A stretch of DNA of 64,000 bases from Agrobacterium sp. RAC06 (GTDB taxonomy: Bacteria; Pseudomonadota; Alphaproteobacteria; Rhizobiales; Rhizobiaceae). The position numbers and the translations under genes were made by a program. Below the pieces are notes generated by a model, which saw only the letters and a program-made list of their open reading frames with translations, was not told the origin of the DNA and did not search any database. The stretch spans positions 3,783,501-3,847,500 of the forward strand of contig NZ_CP016499.1 in assembly GCF_001713475.1 (NCBI RefSeq). The letters are read 5' to 3'. This document shows, one piece after another, positions 54,227-62,782 of this stretch; position 1 is the first letter of the stretch; each line of letters begins with the position of its first letter.

Positions 54227-54952
54227 TCAGGCCGCCGTGTCCAGGGTCTGTAGATCGCGTCGTGCTGCATAGGCCGGGGCCGCCGCCGCGCAGACGTCGA
54301 CGTGCGACAACACTTCGTCGGCGAAGGCCTGTGCATTCAAGATCGCCTTCTCGCTGCCTGGAGTCTGGGCGTTGTCCAGCTTTCGAAGCGGGCGATGCAT
54401 GTCAAACATTTCGCGGAAGGCGGCGCGTTCGGCAATCGGTGTGTCGAAGACACGGATGTCCTGTTCCGACAGCAGACGCTTCACCGCCTGCATCGATCGC
54501 GTCGTGATGGCCGGATTGACCCTGGACAGGACGACGGAATGCGGGATGCGGATGCCGGCCTTACGGTCGAGGTAGCGCAGGAGATCGAGGACCTGAGCGC
54601 CGCCCTGGGCGTCCATGCTCGAGCCCTGGATCGGAACGATGACGTGATCCGACAAGCCGACGGCCGAGGCGAGCAGGGGTGACTGTAGGCCCGGCAGATC
54701 GATGATGACGAAATCCCACTGGCTGCGGCGCTCGTGGACGATCTTCTGGATCGTCGGCGCCGACACATAGGTTTCGATGGAGAGCCTCGGCATCAATGCT
54801 GCGCCTTCGTACCACTTCGAGAACCACCGCTGGGGGTCGGCGTCTATCACGCAAACTCGATAGTTGCGGTGGAGAAGTTCAGTGGTCAGAAGGAGGGCCG
54901 CAGTTGTTTTTCCTGCGCCACCCTTCGTGTTCGCGAAGGTGATCACTGCCAT
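54227..54952 (-). CDS. ParA family ATPase (orphan)
   Basis: A 241-residue deviant-Walker ATPase of the ParA/MinD/VirC1 type. It begins MAVITFANTKGGAGKTTAAL, with the signature Lys in KGGAGKTT, then VCVIDADPQRWFSKW and WDFVIIDLPGLQSPLLASAV. The start at 54952 follows AGGAATACCCA. There is no parB or repABC partner, so plasmid partition is not indicated; VirC1-like or chemoreceptor/organelle positioning roles are known for orphans, and cheW lies nearby. Confidence 0.85.
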   Translation of the reverse strand: MAVITFANTKGGAGKTTAALLLTTELLHRNYRVCVIDADPQRWFSKWYEGAALMPRLSIETYVSAPTIQKIVHERRSQWDFVIIDLPGLQSPLLASAVGLSDHVIVPIQGSSMDAQGGAQVLDLLRYLDRKAGIRIPHSVVLSRVNPAITTRSMQAVKRLLSEQDIRVFDTPIAERAAFREMFDMHRPLRKLDNAQTPGSEKAILNAQAFADEVLSHVDVCAAAAPAYAARRDLQTLDTAA

Positions 54953-55313
54953 TGGGTATTCCTGTCTCGAATAGCGGGAGCCGGAATCGCTCATGCGGAG
55001 GCACAGGCATCGTGCGTCGGGAAATATAAAGAAAACTGGTTAACAGAAAATTACGAAATTTAGGGAGGGCGAGCCGTAACCCCTGTATTTCAGGGCTTTC
55101 TCGTTCTCCTGCTTTGCCTATACTCGGCCAGTGCGGTCGGGTCGGTTAACCTTTCGACCTTCGAGGTTGCGGTGTGGGACGGTGAAGTGTAGCTAAAGTT
55201 TATGCTGCGATGCACAACATATAATAGTACTTTTGGACTTTACAGGTCTCGAGCCTTTGCCTATGCATAATGCCAGGCACCGTGGAGGCGGTGTCTTTTC
55301 AAGGGAGGACATC
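54953..55313. other. Intergenic control region before the sugar-binding protein gene
   Basis: About 360 bases without a gene. TATAAT occurs at 55220-55225, but the sequence 16-18 bases upstream is a poor -35, so it is only a possible promoter for the transporter operon. GGGAGGACATC precedes the next gene. Confidence 0.35.
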
Positions 55314-56276
55314 ATGACATTTCTTCGCAAGCTTGCGCTCAGCGCAAGCGTGATTGCACTCGGCTGCTCGTCTGCCATGGCTGCAGACCTGACCGTTGGC
55401 TTCTCGCAGATCGGTTCGGAATCCGGCTGGCGCGCTGCTGAAACTTCCGTCACCAAGCTTGAGGCTGAAAAGCGCGGCATCGAACTGAAGTTCGCCGACG
55501 CACAGCAGAAGCAGGAAAACCAGATCAAGGCTATCAGAGGCTTCATCGCCCAGGGCGTTGACGCCATTCTCGTCGCACCTGTCGTCGCAACTGGCTGGGA
55601 AGACGTTCTGACCGAAGCCAAGGAAGCCGAAATCCCGGTCATCCTGCTCGACCGCGGCGTTGACGCTCCGCAGGATCTTTACCTGACCTCGGTCGCTTCC
55701 GACCAGGTGAAGGAAGGCCGCGTTGCCGGCGAATGGCTTGTCAACACCGTCGGCGACAAGCCGTGCAAGGTCGTTGAGCTTCAGGGTACCGTCGGTTCAA
55801 CGCCTGCGATCAACCGCAAGAAGGGCTTCGAAGAGGCTATTGCCGGCAAGGCGAACATCACCATTGCCCGCAGCCAGACCGGTGACTTCACCCGCGCCAA
55901 GGGTAAGGAAGTCATGGAAGGCTTCCTGAAGGCCGAAAATGGCGGCAAGGACATCTGCGCCATGTACGCCCACAACGACGACATGGCCGTCGGCGCCATC
56001 CAGGCGATCAAGGATGCCGGCCTTAAGCCGGGCACTGACATTCTCGTCGTCTCGATTGACGCTGTTCCGGATATCTTCGCCGCCATGGTTGCCGGTGAAG
56101 CCAATGCGACCGTGGAACTGACGCCGAACATGGCAGGCCCTGCCTTCGATGCGCTCGACGCATTCATGAAGGACGGCAAGCAGCCGGAGAAGTTCATCAT
56201 CACGGAATCCAAGCTCTACACGCCTGCGGACAACCCGCAGGGCGAGTATGACAACCGCAAGGGCCTCGGTTACTAA
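55314..56276 (+). CDS. Sugar ABC transporter periplasmic binding protein (YtfQ-like)
   Basis: A 320-residue periplasmic binding protein of the LacI/ribose-binding fold. The signal peptide is MTFLRKLALSASVIALGCSS followed by AMA|ADLT. TVGFSQIGSESGWRAAETSV and LLDRGVDAPQDLYLT resemble YtfQ, the galactofuranose-binding protein of E. coli, and the gene order binding protein-ATPase-permease-permease matches ytfQ-ytfR-ytfT-yjfF. The start at 55314 follows GGGAGGACATC. The real substrate is not proven. Confidence 0.9.
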   Translation: MTFLRKLALSASVIALGCSSAMAADLTVGFSQIGSESGWRAAETSVTKLEAEKRGIELKFADAQQKQENQIKAIRGFIAQGVDAILVAPVVATGWEDVLTEAKEAEIPVILLDRGVDAPQDLYLTSVASDQVKEGRVAGEWLVNTVGDKPCKVVELQGTVGSTPAINRKKGFEEAIAGKANITIARSQTGDFTRAKGKEVMEGFLKAENGGKDICAMYAHNDDMAVGAIQAIKDAGLKPGTDILVVSIDAVPDIFAAMVAGEANATVELTPNMAGPAFDALDAFMKDGKQPEKFIITESKLYTPADNPQGEYDNRKGLGY

Positions 56277-56381
56277 GGTAACCCTCCCGGCCGAGACCCC
56301 GCCCCACCCTGGTGGCGGGGTCTCTGTCGCTTTCTCCCGGCTTCGATCGGGGATAGCTTCATGGGAGAGGGGGAAGAGGCA

Positions 56382-57905
56382 ATGACCGAGCATCCATCGA
56401 TCGTGCTTGCAGCGGCGGGCATCACCAAAACATTCGGAAATCATACGGCGCTCGACGGCGTCGATATCGCGTTTCATCGGGGCGAAGTACACGCACTCCT
56501 CGGCGAAAACGGTGCCGGCAAATCGACGTTGATCAAGATCCTGACGGGCGCCTACATTCCCGATGGCGGAATGATCTCCGTCGATGGCGAGAACGTCAAT
56601 TTCACGACGCCACAGCAGGCCCAGGCACTCGGCATCGGCACGGTTTATCAGGAGGTCAACCTTCTGCCGAACATGACCGTGATCGACAATCTCTTCATCG
56701 GCCGACAGCCGACCAACCGCTTCGGTCTGGTCGACAAGCGTCGGATGGAGCGCGAATCCCGCGAAATACTGACCACCTATGGTCTCGACATCGATGTGAA
56801 GGCCGAGCTTTCGACCTTTTCCGTTGCCGTCCAGCAGATCATTGCGATCGCGCGCGCCGTCGAACTCTCCGGCAAGGTGCTGATCCTCGACGAGCCGACC
56901 GCCAGTCTGGATCGGTCGGAGGTCGAGAAGCTCTTCGGCATCGTCCGGCAACTGCGCGACCGTGGGCTTGCCATCGTCTTCATCACCCATTTCCTCGATC
57001 AGGTCTTCGAACTCTCGGACCGCGTGACGGTTCTGCGTAATGGACGCCTTGTCGGGACGCAGGCGATTGCCTCGCTCGATCGGACCAGCCTGGTACGCAT
57101 GATGCTCGGCAAGGACCTGGCATTCCATCATCCCGACGTTCTCGGCGAAGAGGGCGAAGTCGGCGAGACGCTGATGCAGTTCGAAGGTTTCGGTCTCACC
57201 AACAGCGTCCAGCCCTTCGACCTGAAGATCCATCGCGGCGAAGTCGTCGGTGTGGCCGGGCTGCTCGGCTCCGGTCGTACCGAGATGGCGCGGCTGATGT
57301 TCGGCATCGATCAGGCAGACAGCGGCTCGATCACGATCGACGGCTCGACGCGTCAGGTGCGTAATCCGCGCGAGGCGGTCGAACTCGGCTTTGGCTTCTG
57401 CCCGGAAGATCGCAAGATCGACGGCATCTTCGGCGACCTCTCCGTGCGCGAGAATATCGTGATCGCCATGCAGGCCCGGCTCGGCTGGTTCAAGGCGCTC
57501 AACCGCGACGAACAGCTGGAAATTGCCGGCAACTTTATCGAGGCGCTCGACATCCGCACGGCGTCTGCCGAGCTTCCGGTCAAGCTGCTCTCCGGCGGCA
57601 ACCAGCAGAAGGTGATCCTCGCCCGGTGGCTCGCCACCGACCCGCGTTTCCTGATCCTCGACGAGCCGACGCGCGGCATCGATGTCGGTGCCCATGCCGA
57701 AATCGTGCGCATGATCAGCCGATTGCGGGAAGACGGATTGGCTCTCGTCGTCATATCCTCAGAGCTCGACGAGATCGTCAGCTATTCCTCGCGTGTTGTC
57801 GTCATGCGCGATCGCAAGATGGTCGCCGAACTGCATGGCGCCGACATCACTCCCGGTGTCATCGTCCAGACCATCGCCGCGCTGCCGGCGGAGGTCGAGG
57901 CATGA
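56382..57905 (+). CDS. Sugar ABC transporter ATP-binding protein (YtfR-like)
   Basis: A duplicated ATPase of 507 residues, as in ribose/galactofuranose importers. The first domain has Walker A LLGENGAGKSTLIKIL and Walker B VLILDEPTASLD; the second has a degenerate P-loop (VAGLLGSGRTEMARLM) with signature LLSGGNQQKVILARWL and LILDEPTRGIDVG. The ATG at 56382 is chosen because GGGGGAAGAGGC precedes it; an ATG at 56361 would add seven residues. It overlaps the next gene by ATGA. Confidence 0.92.
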   Translation: MTEHPSIVLAAAGITKTFGNHTALDGVDIAFHRGEVHALLGENGAGKSTLIKILTGAYIPDGGMISVDGENVNFTTPQQAQALGIGTVYQEVNLLPNMTVIDNLFIGRQPTNRFGLVDKRRMERESREILTTYGLDIDVKAELSTFSVAVQQIIAIARAVELSGKVLILDEPTASLDRSEVEKLFGIVRQLRDRGLAIVFITHFLDQVFELSDRVTVLRNGRLVGTQAIASLDRTSLVRMMLGKDLAFHHPDVLGEEGEVGETLMQFEGFGLTNSVQPFDLKIHRGEVVGVAGLLGSGRTEMARLMFGIDQADSGSITIDGSTRQVRNPREAVELGFGFCPEDRKIDGIFGDLSVRENIVIAMQARLGWFKALNRDEQLEIAGNFIEALDIRTASAELPVKLLSGGNQQKVILARWLATDPRFLILDEPTRGIDVGAHAEIVRMISRLREDGLALVVISSELDEIVSYSSRVVVMRDRKMVAELHGADITPGVIVQTIAALPAEVEA

Positions 57906-58945
57906 AAAGGCTTTCCATGTCGCGCATCATTTCCCCGCAGCTACTTGCCTTGGCCGGTGTGCTGTTCTTCAACTGGCTGGTCTTTCCCGGTTTCTTCAAC
58001 ATCACATGGCAGGATGGCCGGCTGTTCGGCAGCCTGATTGACGTCATCAATCGCGGTGCACCCGTCGCAATCCTGGCGATCGGGATGACCGCGATCATCG
58101 CGACCAAGGGGGTAGACCTTTCGGTTGGTGCCGTGATGGCGGTCGCCGGAGCTGTCGCTGCGACCTCAGCCGTCGCCGGGCAGCCCCTGATCGTGACGCT
58201 TGCCGCGGCGCTTGCCATTGGAGTGCTGTGCGGTCTCTGGAACGGAGTTCTGGTCGCCTATCTCGGCATCCAGCCCTTCGTCGCCACACTGGTGCTGATG
58301 GTGGCGGGGCGAGGGGTGGCACAGCTGATTACCGAGGGGTCGATCGTCACCTTCTCCGATCCGGCGCTGATCTTTGTCGGCACAGGTTCGCTTTTCGGAC
58401 TGCCGATGCCGGCCGTCATCGCGATCGTTCTCATGATCGTTGCGCATCTCTTCATGCGGCGCACGGCAATCGGCCTGTTCATCGAAGCCATTGGCATCAA
58501 TCTTTCGGCGGCCAATTATACGGGGCTCCGCAGCAGGCTCGTGATCCTTTGCATCTATGCCTTCGGTGGATTTTGCGCAGCTATGGCCGGCATCATCGCC
58601 GCTGCCGATATTCGCGGGGCCGATGCCAACAATGCCGGCCTCTGGCTCGAGCTCGACGCGATCCTCGCGGTCGTCATCGGCGGTACATCGCTGCTCGGCG
58701 GGCGCTTCTCGATCCCGATGTCGGTGATGGGCGCGATCATCATCCAGGCGATGAATACCGGCGTGCTCGTCTCGGGCTTCCCGCCGGAATTCAACCTGAT
58801 CGTCAAGGCCGGCATGATCATCATCATTCTGGTGCTGCAATCGGCCCGGATCGCCCAGTTGCTCGGGCGCAAGTTCGGCCCACGCCAGGCGGTTCCGACC
58901 ACCCCCACAAAGACCGCAGACCAAACTTCGGGACAGGCACGATGA
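57902..58945 (+). CDS. Sugar ABC transporter permease (YtfT-like)
   Basis: A 347-residue permease of the AraH/RbsC family with about ten helices. The family block AIIATKGVDLSVGAVMAVAG and the C-terminal AILAVVIGGTSLLGGRFSI are present. It is translationally coupled on both sides (ATGA). It forms a heterodimer with the next permease by analogy with YtfT/YjfF. Confidence 0.92.
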   Translation: MKRLSMSRIISPQLLALAGVLFFNWLVFPGFFNITWQDGRLFGSLIDVINRGAPVAILAIGMTAIIATKGVDLSVGAVMAVAGAVAATSAVAGQPLIVTLAAALAIGVLCGLWNGVLVAYLGIQPFVATLVLMVAGRGVAQLITEGSIVTFSDPALIFVGTGSLFGLPMPAVIAIVLMIVAHLFMRRTAIGLFIEAIGINLSAANYTGLRSRLVILCIYAFGGFCAAMAGIIAAADIRGADANNAGLWLELDAILAVVIGGTSLLGGRFSIPMSVMGAIIIQAMNTGVLVSGFPPEFNLIVKAGMIIIILVLQSARIAQLLGRKFGPRQAVPTTPTKTADQTSGQAR

Positions 58946-59922
58946 ATCCGCGTTATCGCCCTCTCGCCGCGACCACACTCATCTTCGTGATCGCCTACGC
59001 CATCTGCATTTTCCAGTTTCCGGCGATGTGGTCGACGCGGGTGTTCGGCAACTTCCTGACGGACAATGCCTTTCTCGGCATCGCGGCAGTTGGAGCCACC
59101 TTCGTCATCATTTCCGGCGGCATCGATCTCTCCGTCGGGGCGGTGATCGGCCTGACCGGCGTGATCACGGCCATTCTGATTTCCTGGGTCGGCATCCATC
59201 CCATGGCGGTCTTTGCGATCGTGCTGGTTCTGGCCGCGGCCTTCGGGGCGTCGATGGGCGCGGTCATTCATTTCCTACAGGTGCCACCCTTCATCGTGAC
59301 GCTGGCCGGCATGTTTCTCGCTCGCGGTCTGGCATCGGTGCTCAGCCAGGATTCCATCCCGATCGACCACGAATTCTATCGGACGATCTCCAGCCTCTAC
59401 TACCGGCTGCCCGGTGGCGGACGTCTGAGCTTCATCGGCCTGCTGATGCTCGCCACCTTCCTCGTCTTCGGGTTCATCGCCCACAAGACGCGGTTCGGCT
59501 CCTATGTCTACGCCATCGGTGGCAACGTCAATTCCGCGTCGCTGATGGGGGTTCCGACCGGGCAAGTGACCATCGGCATCTATGCCTTGTCGTCCTTCCT
59601 GGGCGGGCTCGCGGGGATCGTCTACTCGCTCTACACTTCCGCGGGCTACCCGCTGGCGGCGGTCGGCATCGAACTTGACTCGATTGCAGCCGTGGTGATA
59701 GGCGGAACCTTGTTGACGGGCGGTTATGGTTTCATCTTCGGAACCCTGATCGGGGTCATGCTGCAGGGCCTTGTCCAGACTTACATCGTCTTCGATGGGA
59801 CGCTCTCCAGCTGGTGGACTAAAATCGCCATCGGGTTCCTGCTGTTCATGTTCATCTTGCTTCAGAAGCTGGTGTTTACCGCGCAGACCGGGCGTACGCG
59901 CCTGAAGAAGGCCCCTGCATGA
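58942..59922 (+). CDS. Sugar ABC transporter permease (YjfF-like)
   Basis: The second permease, 326 residues, with the same family blocks (FVIISGGIDLSVGAVIGLTG and IAAVVIGGTLLTGGYGFIFG). It overlaps the upstream permease and the downstream regulator gene by four bases each, so the regulator is made with the transporter. Confidence 0.92.
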   Translation: MNPRYRPLAATTLIFVIAYAICIFQFPAMWSTRVFGNFLTDNAFLGIAAVGATFVIISGGIDLSVGAVIGLTGVITAILISWVGIHPMAVFAIVLVLAAAFGASMGAVIHFLQVPPFIVTLAGMFLARGLASVLSQDSIPIDHEFYRTISSLYYRLPGGGRLSFIGLLMLATFLVFGFIAHKTRFGSYVYAIGGNVNSASLMGVPTGQVTIGIYALSSFLGGLAGIVYSLYTSAGYPLAAVGIELDSIAAVVIGGTLLTGGYGFIFGTLIGVMLQGLVQTYIVFDGTLSSWWTKIAIGFLLFMFILLQKLVFTAQTGRTRLKKAPA

Positions 59923-60656
59923 GTGAGCCGGGGAGCCTTCTTCGCTCCCTGTCCGGGCGGTCGACGGCGCGTAACTACCATTCGCATGTGATCAACGAGA
60001 TCGGGGCCGGGGTTATCTCCGGCCGTTACCCGATCGGCACGACACTGCCGAATGATGCTGAATTGATGGAGGAATTCGAGGTCTCGCGCACGGTGTTGCG
60101 CGAGGCCTTGAAGACTTTGGAGGCCAAGGGGCTGCTCGAAGCCCGCCCGAAAGTTGGCACCAAGGTCGCCAAGAAAAGCCGCTGGAGCCTTTATGATCCG
60201 CAGGTGCTCGCCTGGCACCTGGAAGCTCCGGTTGATGCGGAGTTTCTGTCCGGTCTGCATGAGGTGCGCCGTTCGCTGGAGCCGCAGGCGGCGGCCGAGG
60301 TGGCGCGGCGTCGCACCGCCGACCAGATCCGCCTGATGCTCTACTGGATCCACCAGATGGAGACCTCGCTCGGCTCCTTGCAGAATTTTGCACTCGCGGA
60401 TTTCGAACTGCACCGCATCATCGCGGATTCGGCGCATAATCCCTTCGTGCGGGCACTATACGGCGTCATCGAACTTGCCCATGCGCTGGCCTACAAGGCG
60501 CTGATGGCGGCACCGGATCCCTGCCTTCTGGACGCGGTCCTCGACAAACACCGGCTCTTGGTCAACCGGATCGAGTATGGCGACGAGGCCGGAGCCAGAA
60601 ATGCCATGCTCGAGACCATTGAGCACGACCGCGAGGTGGCGCAGCGATCCGGCTGA
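59919..60656 (+). CDS. GntR/FadR (FCD) family regulator of the sugar transporter operon
   Basis: A 245-residue regulator: an N-terminal GntR winged helix (LPNDAELMEEFEVSRTVLRE) and a helical FCD ligand-binding domain with the metal-binding pattern DFELHRIIADSAHNPF and later His residues (DKHRLLVNRIEYGD). It is the last gene of the ytfQRT-yjfF-like operon (ATGA overlap), which suggests it senses the transported sugar or its product. It resembles galactonate-type regulators in layout; the ligand is unknown. Confidence 0.88.
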   Translation: MSEPGSLLRSLSGRSTARNYHSHVINEIGAGVISGRYPIGTTLPNDAELMEEFEVSRTVLREALKTLEAKGLLEARPKVGTKVAKKSRWSLYDPQVLAWHLEAPVDAEFLSGLHEVRRSLEPQAAAEVARRRTADQIRLMLYWIHQMETSLGSLQNFALADFELHRIIADSAHNPFVRALYGVIELAHALAYKALMAAPDPCLLDAVLDKHRLLVNRIEYGDEAGARNAMLETIEHDREVAQRSG

Positions 60657-60687
60657 CACGCTCCAGGGTTGGCTGAGGTCGACAAGT

Positions 60688-61401
60688 TCAGAGAGCGAGC
60701 GCGTCCTTGAGTGTGCGGGCTTCGGCCATGGTGAGGTCGAGATCGGCCTCAATATGGTCGATGTGGTGCAGCATGAGATGCGTCGCCTTCTTGGTGTCGC
60801 CCTTTTCCAGCGCATTCAGGATTTCGTCGTGCTCGTCATGTCCGCAGCTCGAAATGCCGGTGCGGCCGTAAAGCGCGATGACGAGAGACGAGCGGGCGAC
60901 AAGTTCGTCCATGAATTTTTCCAGCACTTGGTTGCCCGCCACCTTGGCCAGCATCAGGTGGAAATCACCCGACGCCTTAATCTCGGCGCGTCTTGCGTTC
61001 GCGCCGCGTTCGGTGCGGTAACGCGCCTCTTCCTTCAGGTGTTCGCGCAGGGCGGCGATATCGGAAGGCGTGATGCGCTCGGCGGCGGCGGCAATGATGC
61101 CGGCCTCGATCAGGCGGCGCGATGCGAAGACCTGGCGTGCCTCTTCCGTGCTCGGATTAGAGACGAAGGCCCCCCGATTTCTCTCGGTGCGGACCAGACC
61201 CTCGAAGGCCAGCATCTGCAGCGCGTCGCGCACGACCGTCCGGCTGACGTCGAAAAGCGTGCCGACTTCGGCTTCGGAGAGCTTTGTGCCGGGGGCAAGG
61301 CGTCGGTCGACGATCGCGTCACGCAAAGCGTCGCGGATCGCCCGGGCGCGGTCTTCGAGATTGGGGTCGAGTTGCCTGCGGAGTGAGCTGTTGGCGGTCA
61401 T
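60688..61401 (-). CDS. GntR/FCD family transcriptional regulator
   Basis: A 237-residue GntR protein with the DNA-binding block TKLSEAEVGTLFDVSRTVVR and an FCD domain including SGDFHLMLAKVAGNQVLEKF and HDEHDEILNALEKGD, the usual Asp/His metal pocket. The start at 61401 is supported by the family N-terminus; upstream codons are in the intergenic region. It is divergent from a polyamine-type ABC operon and probably controls it. The two GntR genes of the window are convergent with a 31-base gap. Confidence 0.88.
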   Translation of the reverse strand: MTANSSLRRQLDPNLEDRARAIRDALRDAIVDRRLAPGTKLSEAEVGTLFDVSRTVVRDALQMLAFEGLVRTERNRGAFVSNPSTEEARQVFASRRLIEAGIIAAAAERITPSDIAALREHLKEEARYRTERGANARRAEIKASGDFHLMLAKVAGNQVLEKFMDELVARSSLVIALYGRTGISSCGHDEHDEILNALEKGDTKKATHLMLHHIDHIEADLDLTMAEARTLKDALAL

Positions 61402-61481
61402 GGGATCATCCGGTGTCTGATAGTCTTGTAGCCCGCAGATCGAACTTGCGAAAGATCTATCCGACACCAAGGCTCCATAAG

Positions 61482-61493
61482 ATTGCATACAAT
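61482..61493. promoter_or_regulatory. Possible GntR/FCD operator
   Basis: ATTGCATACAAT is a near-palindrome (ATTG/CAAT arms) in the gap between the divergent GntR gene and the ABC operon. FCD regulators often bind TTGTATACAA-like sites, so it is a candidate operator; a T-rich region around it could carry the promoters. Confidence 0.4.
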
Positions 61494-61661
61494 TTAGATC
61501 TCAATTTGAAGGCAATCGATTAATTGCTGTGCATGCAGTCGTATCAGTTGCTCATTCCTTTTGCGCTGCAGCAATTGCTTTCATGGGATTCAAGCACTTA
61601 GCGACGTGGCGTCGAACTGGCACGGCTTATGCATCGTCCTTTGCGAGACGAAGGAGCCGCC

Positions 61662-62750
61662 ATGACGAAAGCCGCCGACATCGAACTCGCTGCCGTGACC
61701 AAGGTTTACGGTGCTGCGACTGCAGTTCATGCCATCAGCCTCAAGATTCCGGCTGGTACTTACTGCTGCCTGCTCGGCCCTTCCGGTTGCGGCAAGACAT
61801 CGACGCTCAGAATGGTCGCCGGGCATGAAAGCGTGTCGTCTGGCGATGTTGTCTTCGGCAATAACAATGTGACCACGCTGCCGCCTGCGCAGCGTGGCAC
61901 GGCGATGATGTTCCAGTCCTATGCGCTGTTCCCGCATCTCGATCTTGTCGACAATGTTGCGTTCAGCCTGAAGATGAAGGGTGTCGACAAGGAGACGCGC
62001 CGCGCGCAAGCGCTGGAGATGCTCAAGCTGATGCAGCTCGAGCCCTATGCCGAGCGTCGTCCGGCCCAGTTGTCCGGTGGACAGCAGCAGCGCGTAGCAC
62101 TTGCGCGTGCCTTGATCACGAGGCCCGAGGCTTTGCTGCTAGATGAGCCCCTCTCTGCGCTCGACCCGTTTCTTAAGATCCGCATGCGCGCCGAACTGAA
62201 GAAACTGCAGACCTCGCTCGGCATCACTTTCGTGCATGTGACCCACAGCCAGGAAGAGGCGATGGCGCTCGCCGATTTGATCGTCGTGATGAACGAGGGG
62301 CGCATCGAGCAGGCGGCGACGCCGCGTGCTGTCTTCGAGCGGCCGGCCACGGCCTTTGTCGCGCGCTTCATGGGCGACCACAATGTGCTCACCGGGCGCA
62401 TCGTCGAGCGCACCGCCGATGGCTTGTTTATCGAGGTGATCGGTGGCGGCCGCTTCTTCGCGCTCGGTGCAGCACCTGTCGAGGATGAAGCGGCCGATAT
62501 CGCAATCCGCACGGATCATGTGCGCATTGGTGCTGTGCCGGCCGATGGTCTCGGCTTCGACGGTATCGTCTCGAATGTCGAATATCTCGGCGCCAAGGTG
62601 AAGCTGACCGTCACCACCGCCTTTACCGATGAATTCACCGCCGTCCTTACGGACGCGGCCTTCTTTGCCTCTCCGGTTCGCGTCGGGGAAGGCGTCACCC
62701 TGTCATGGGATCAGCCGGATTCGATCGTCCTCGGACGCATCGTGAAGTGA
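61662..62750 (+). CDS. Polyamine-type ABC transporter ATP-binding protein (PotA-like)
   Basis: A 362-residue ATPase with Walker A LLGPSGCGKTSTLRMVAG, signature QLSGGQQQRVALARAL, Walker B LLLDEPLSALDPF, and a C-terminal TOBE domain (from about 275). This layout is that of PotA/PotG-type spermidine/putrescine importers, as well as iron and sulfate relatives. The start at 61662 follows AAGGAGCCGCC. The binding-protein gene follows after 32 bases. Confidence 0.9.
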   Translation: MTKAADIELAAVTKVYGAATAVHAISLKIPAGTYCCLLGPSGCGKTSTLRMVAGHESVSSGDVVFGNNNVTTLPPAQRGTAMMFQSYALFPHLDLVDNVAFSLKMKGVDKETRRAQALEMLKLMQLEPYAERRPAQLSGGQQQRVALARALITRPEALLLDEPLSALDPFLKIRMRAELKKLQTSLGITFVHVTHSQEEAMALADLIVVMNEGRIEQAATPRAVFERPATAFVARFMGDHNVLTGRIVERTADGLFIEVIGGGRFFALGAAPVEDEAADIAIRTDHVRIGAVPADGLGFDGIVSNVEYLGAKVKLTVTTAFTDEFTAVLTDAAFFASPVRVGEGVTLSWDQPDSIVLGRIVK

Positions 62751-62782
62751 AGTCAAACCAATAAAACCAGGAGAACAGCGCA

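Noticed and set aside
54022-54336. 104-residue minus-strand frame between cheW and the ParA-like gene
   Set aside because: It overlaps the ParA-like gene in another frame and has no start signal or similarity that I recognise.
54227-54952. Reading the ParA-like gene as a plasmid partition or replication locus
   Set aside because: No parB, repB or repC and no iterons are present; an orphan ParA is not enough.
55797-57695. 632-residue minus-strand frame opposite the sugar transporter genes
   Set aside because: Antisense to well-supported ABC genes, with low-complexity charged composition.
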